From: Bacilli bacterium
Lineage (GTDB): Bacteria; Bacillota_I; Bacilli_A; RFN20; CAG-826
Assembly (NCBI GenBank): GCA_024698065.1
Contig: JAILRR010000103.1
Coordinates: 1 to 30,149, forward strand
DNA length: 30,149 bases
Direction of reading: 5' to 3'
Shown piece by piece: positions 30,049-30,149 of this stretch. Under the pieces are notes generated by a model. The model saw only the letters and a list, made by a program, of their open reading frames with translations. It was not told where the DNA came from and ran no database searches. How positions within the stretch are numbered: the first letter of the stretch is position 1; every line of letters starts with the position of its first letter. The position numbers and the translations under genes are program-made.

Positions 30049-30149
30049 ATGGCCATCAGCAAACGTGATCAAGTGATTCTTGCCTGCACCGAATGCGGAG
30101 AGCACAACTATATTACCGACCGCAATAAGAAGCTTCATCCTAACAAGAT
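30049..30149 (+). CDS. rpmG: Ribosomal protein L33, 3' end beyond the window
   Basis: 33 codons plus 2 bases are visible, starting MAISKRDQVILACTECGEHN. L33 is a roughly 50-residue 50S protein; C13xxC16 is the first half of the zinc ribbon, so this is the Zn-binding form. A GAGGGG ribosome site precedes it. It is divergent from ispG, and a nearby rpmG is also found in Bacillus. Confidence 0.93.
   Translation, partial: MAISKRDQVILACTECGEHNYITDRNKKLHPNK

Noticed and set aside
1..30149. tRNA genes, insertion sequences, prophage attachment sites or a replication origin
   Set aside because: All intergenic gaps are under 170 nt and none folds as a tRNA or carries transposase remnants, terminal repeats or DnaA-box clusters.

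Overview
This window is a 30-kb stretch of a low-to-mid GC Gram-positive-type chromosome. I read it as a deep-branching lineage of the class Bacilli (Erysipelotrichales, RFN20/RF39 or Acholeplasma-side relatives), but the exact taxon is inference. Three things support this. The gene order lepA-hemW-hrcA-grpE-dnaK-dnaJ-rsmE-mtaB-rpsU-ybeY-era-recO-glyQS-dnaG-rpoD-trmK-ispH-DEAD helicase-ispG-rpmG follows the Bacillus order almost gene for gene. Glycyl-tRNA synthetase is the single-chain dimeric type. HrcA/CIRCE controls the chaperone operon. TGA is used as a stop (several ATGA overlaps), so this is not the Mycoplasma code.

Layout. 1-1644 is the 3' part of an XPD/DinG-like Fe-S helicase. 1667-3484 is lepA. 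3584-6650 is a coupled three-gene unit: a degenerate Fic-fold protein, a small single-span membrane protein with a duplicated acidic repeat, and hemW. 6698-11518 is the heat-shock operon hrcA-grpE-dnaK-dnaJ, with two CIRCE operators at its promoter. 11607-14817 is a coupled run of a zinc-ribbon/TM2 membrane protein, rsmE, an unrecognised protein and mtaB. 14923-17518 holds rpmF, two glycosyltransferases facing each other tail to tail, and rpsU. 17567-18772 is a C39-peptidase membrane protein. 18811-20856 is ybeY-era-recO. 20962-26484 is glyQS-dnaG-rpoD-trmK. 26605-30149 alternates strands: ispH (-), DEAD-box helicase (+), ispG (-), rpmG (+, cut by the window end).

Most of the window is core translation, replication and protein-folding machinery. 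The lineage-specific material sits at a few positions inside the conserved order: the Fic-like pair between lepA and hemW, the TM2 protein where Bacillus has prmA, the unknown gene between rsmE and mtaB, the rpmF/glycosyltransferase block between mtaB and rpsU, and the C39 protein between rpsU and ybeY. The best candidates for something undescribed are the catalytically dead Fic-fold protein with its coupled membrane partner, and the C39 peptidase fused to six membrane segments without an ATPase.

A second theme is transcript architecture. At least eight genes have a -10 box placed so that the predicted RNA starts 1-3 nt before the start codon and have no Shine-Dalgarno site. Ribosomal protein, chaperone, glyQS, dnaG and rpoD genes have ordinary Shine-Dalgarno leaders. 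This suggests two classes of translation initiation in one genome, and it corrects two start codons (ispH and the family-2 glycosyltransferase).
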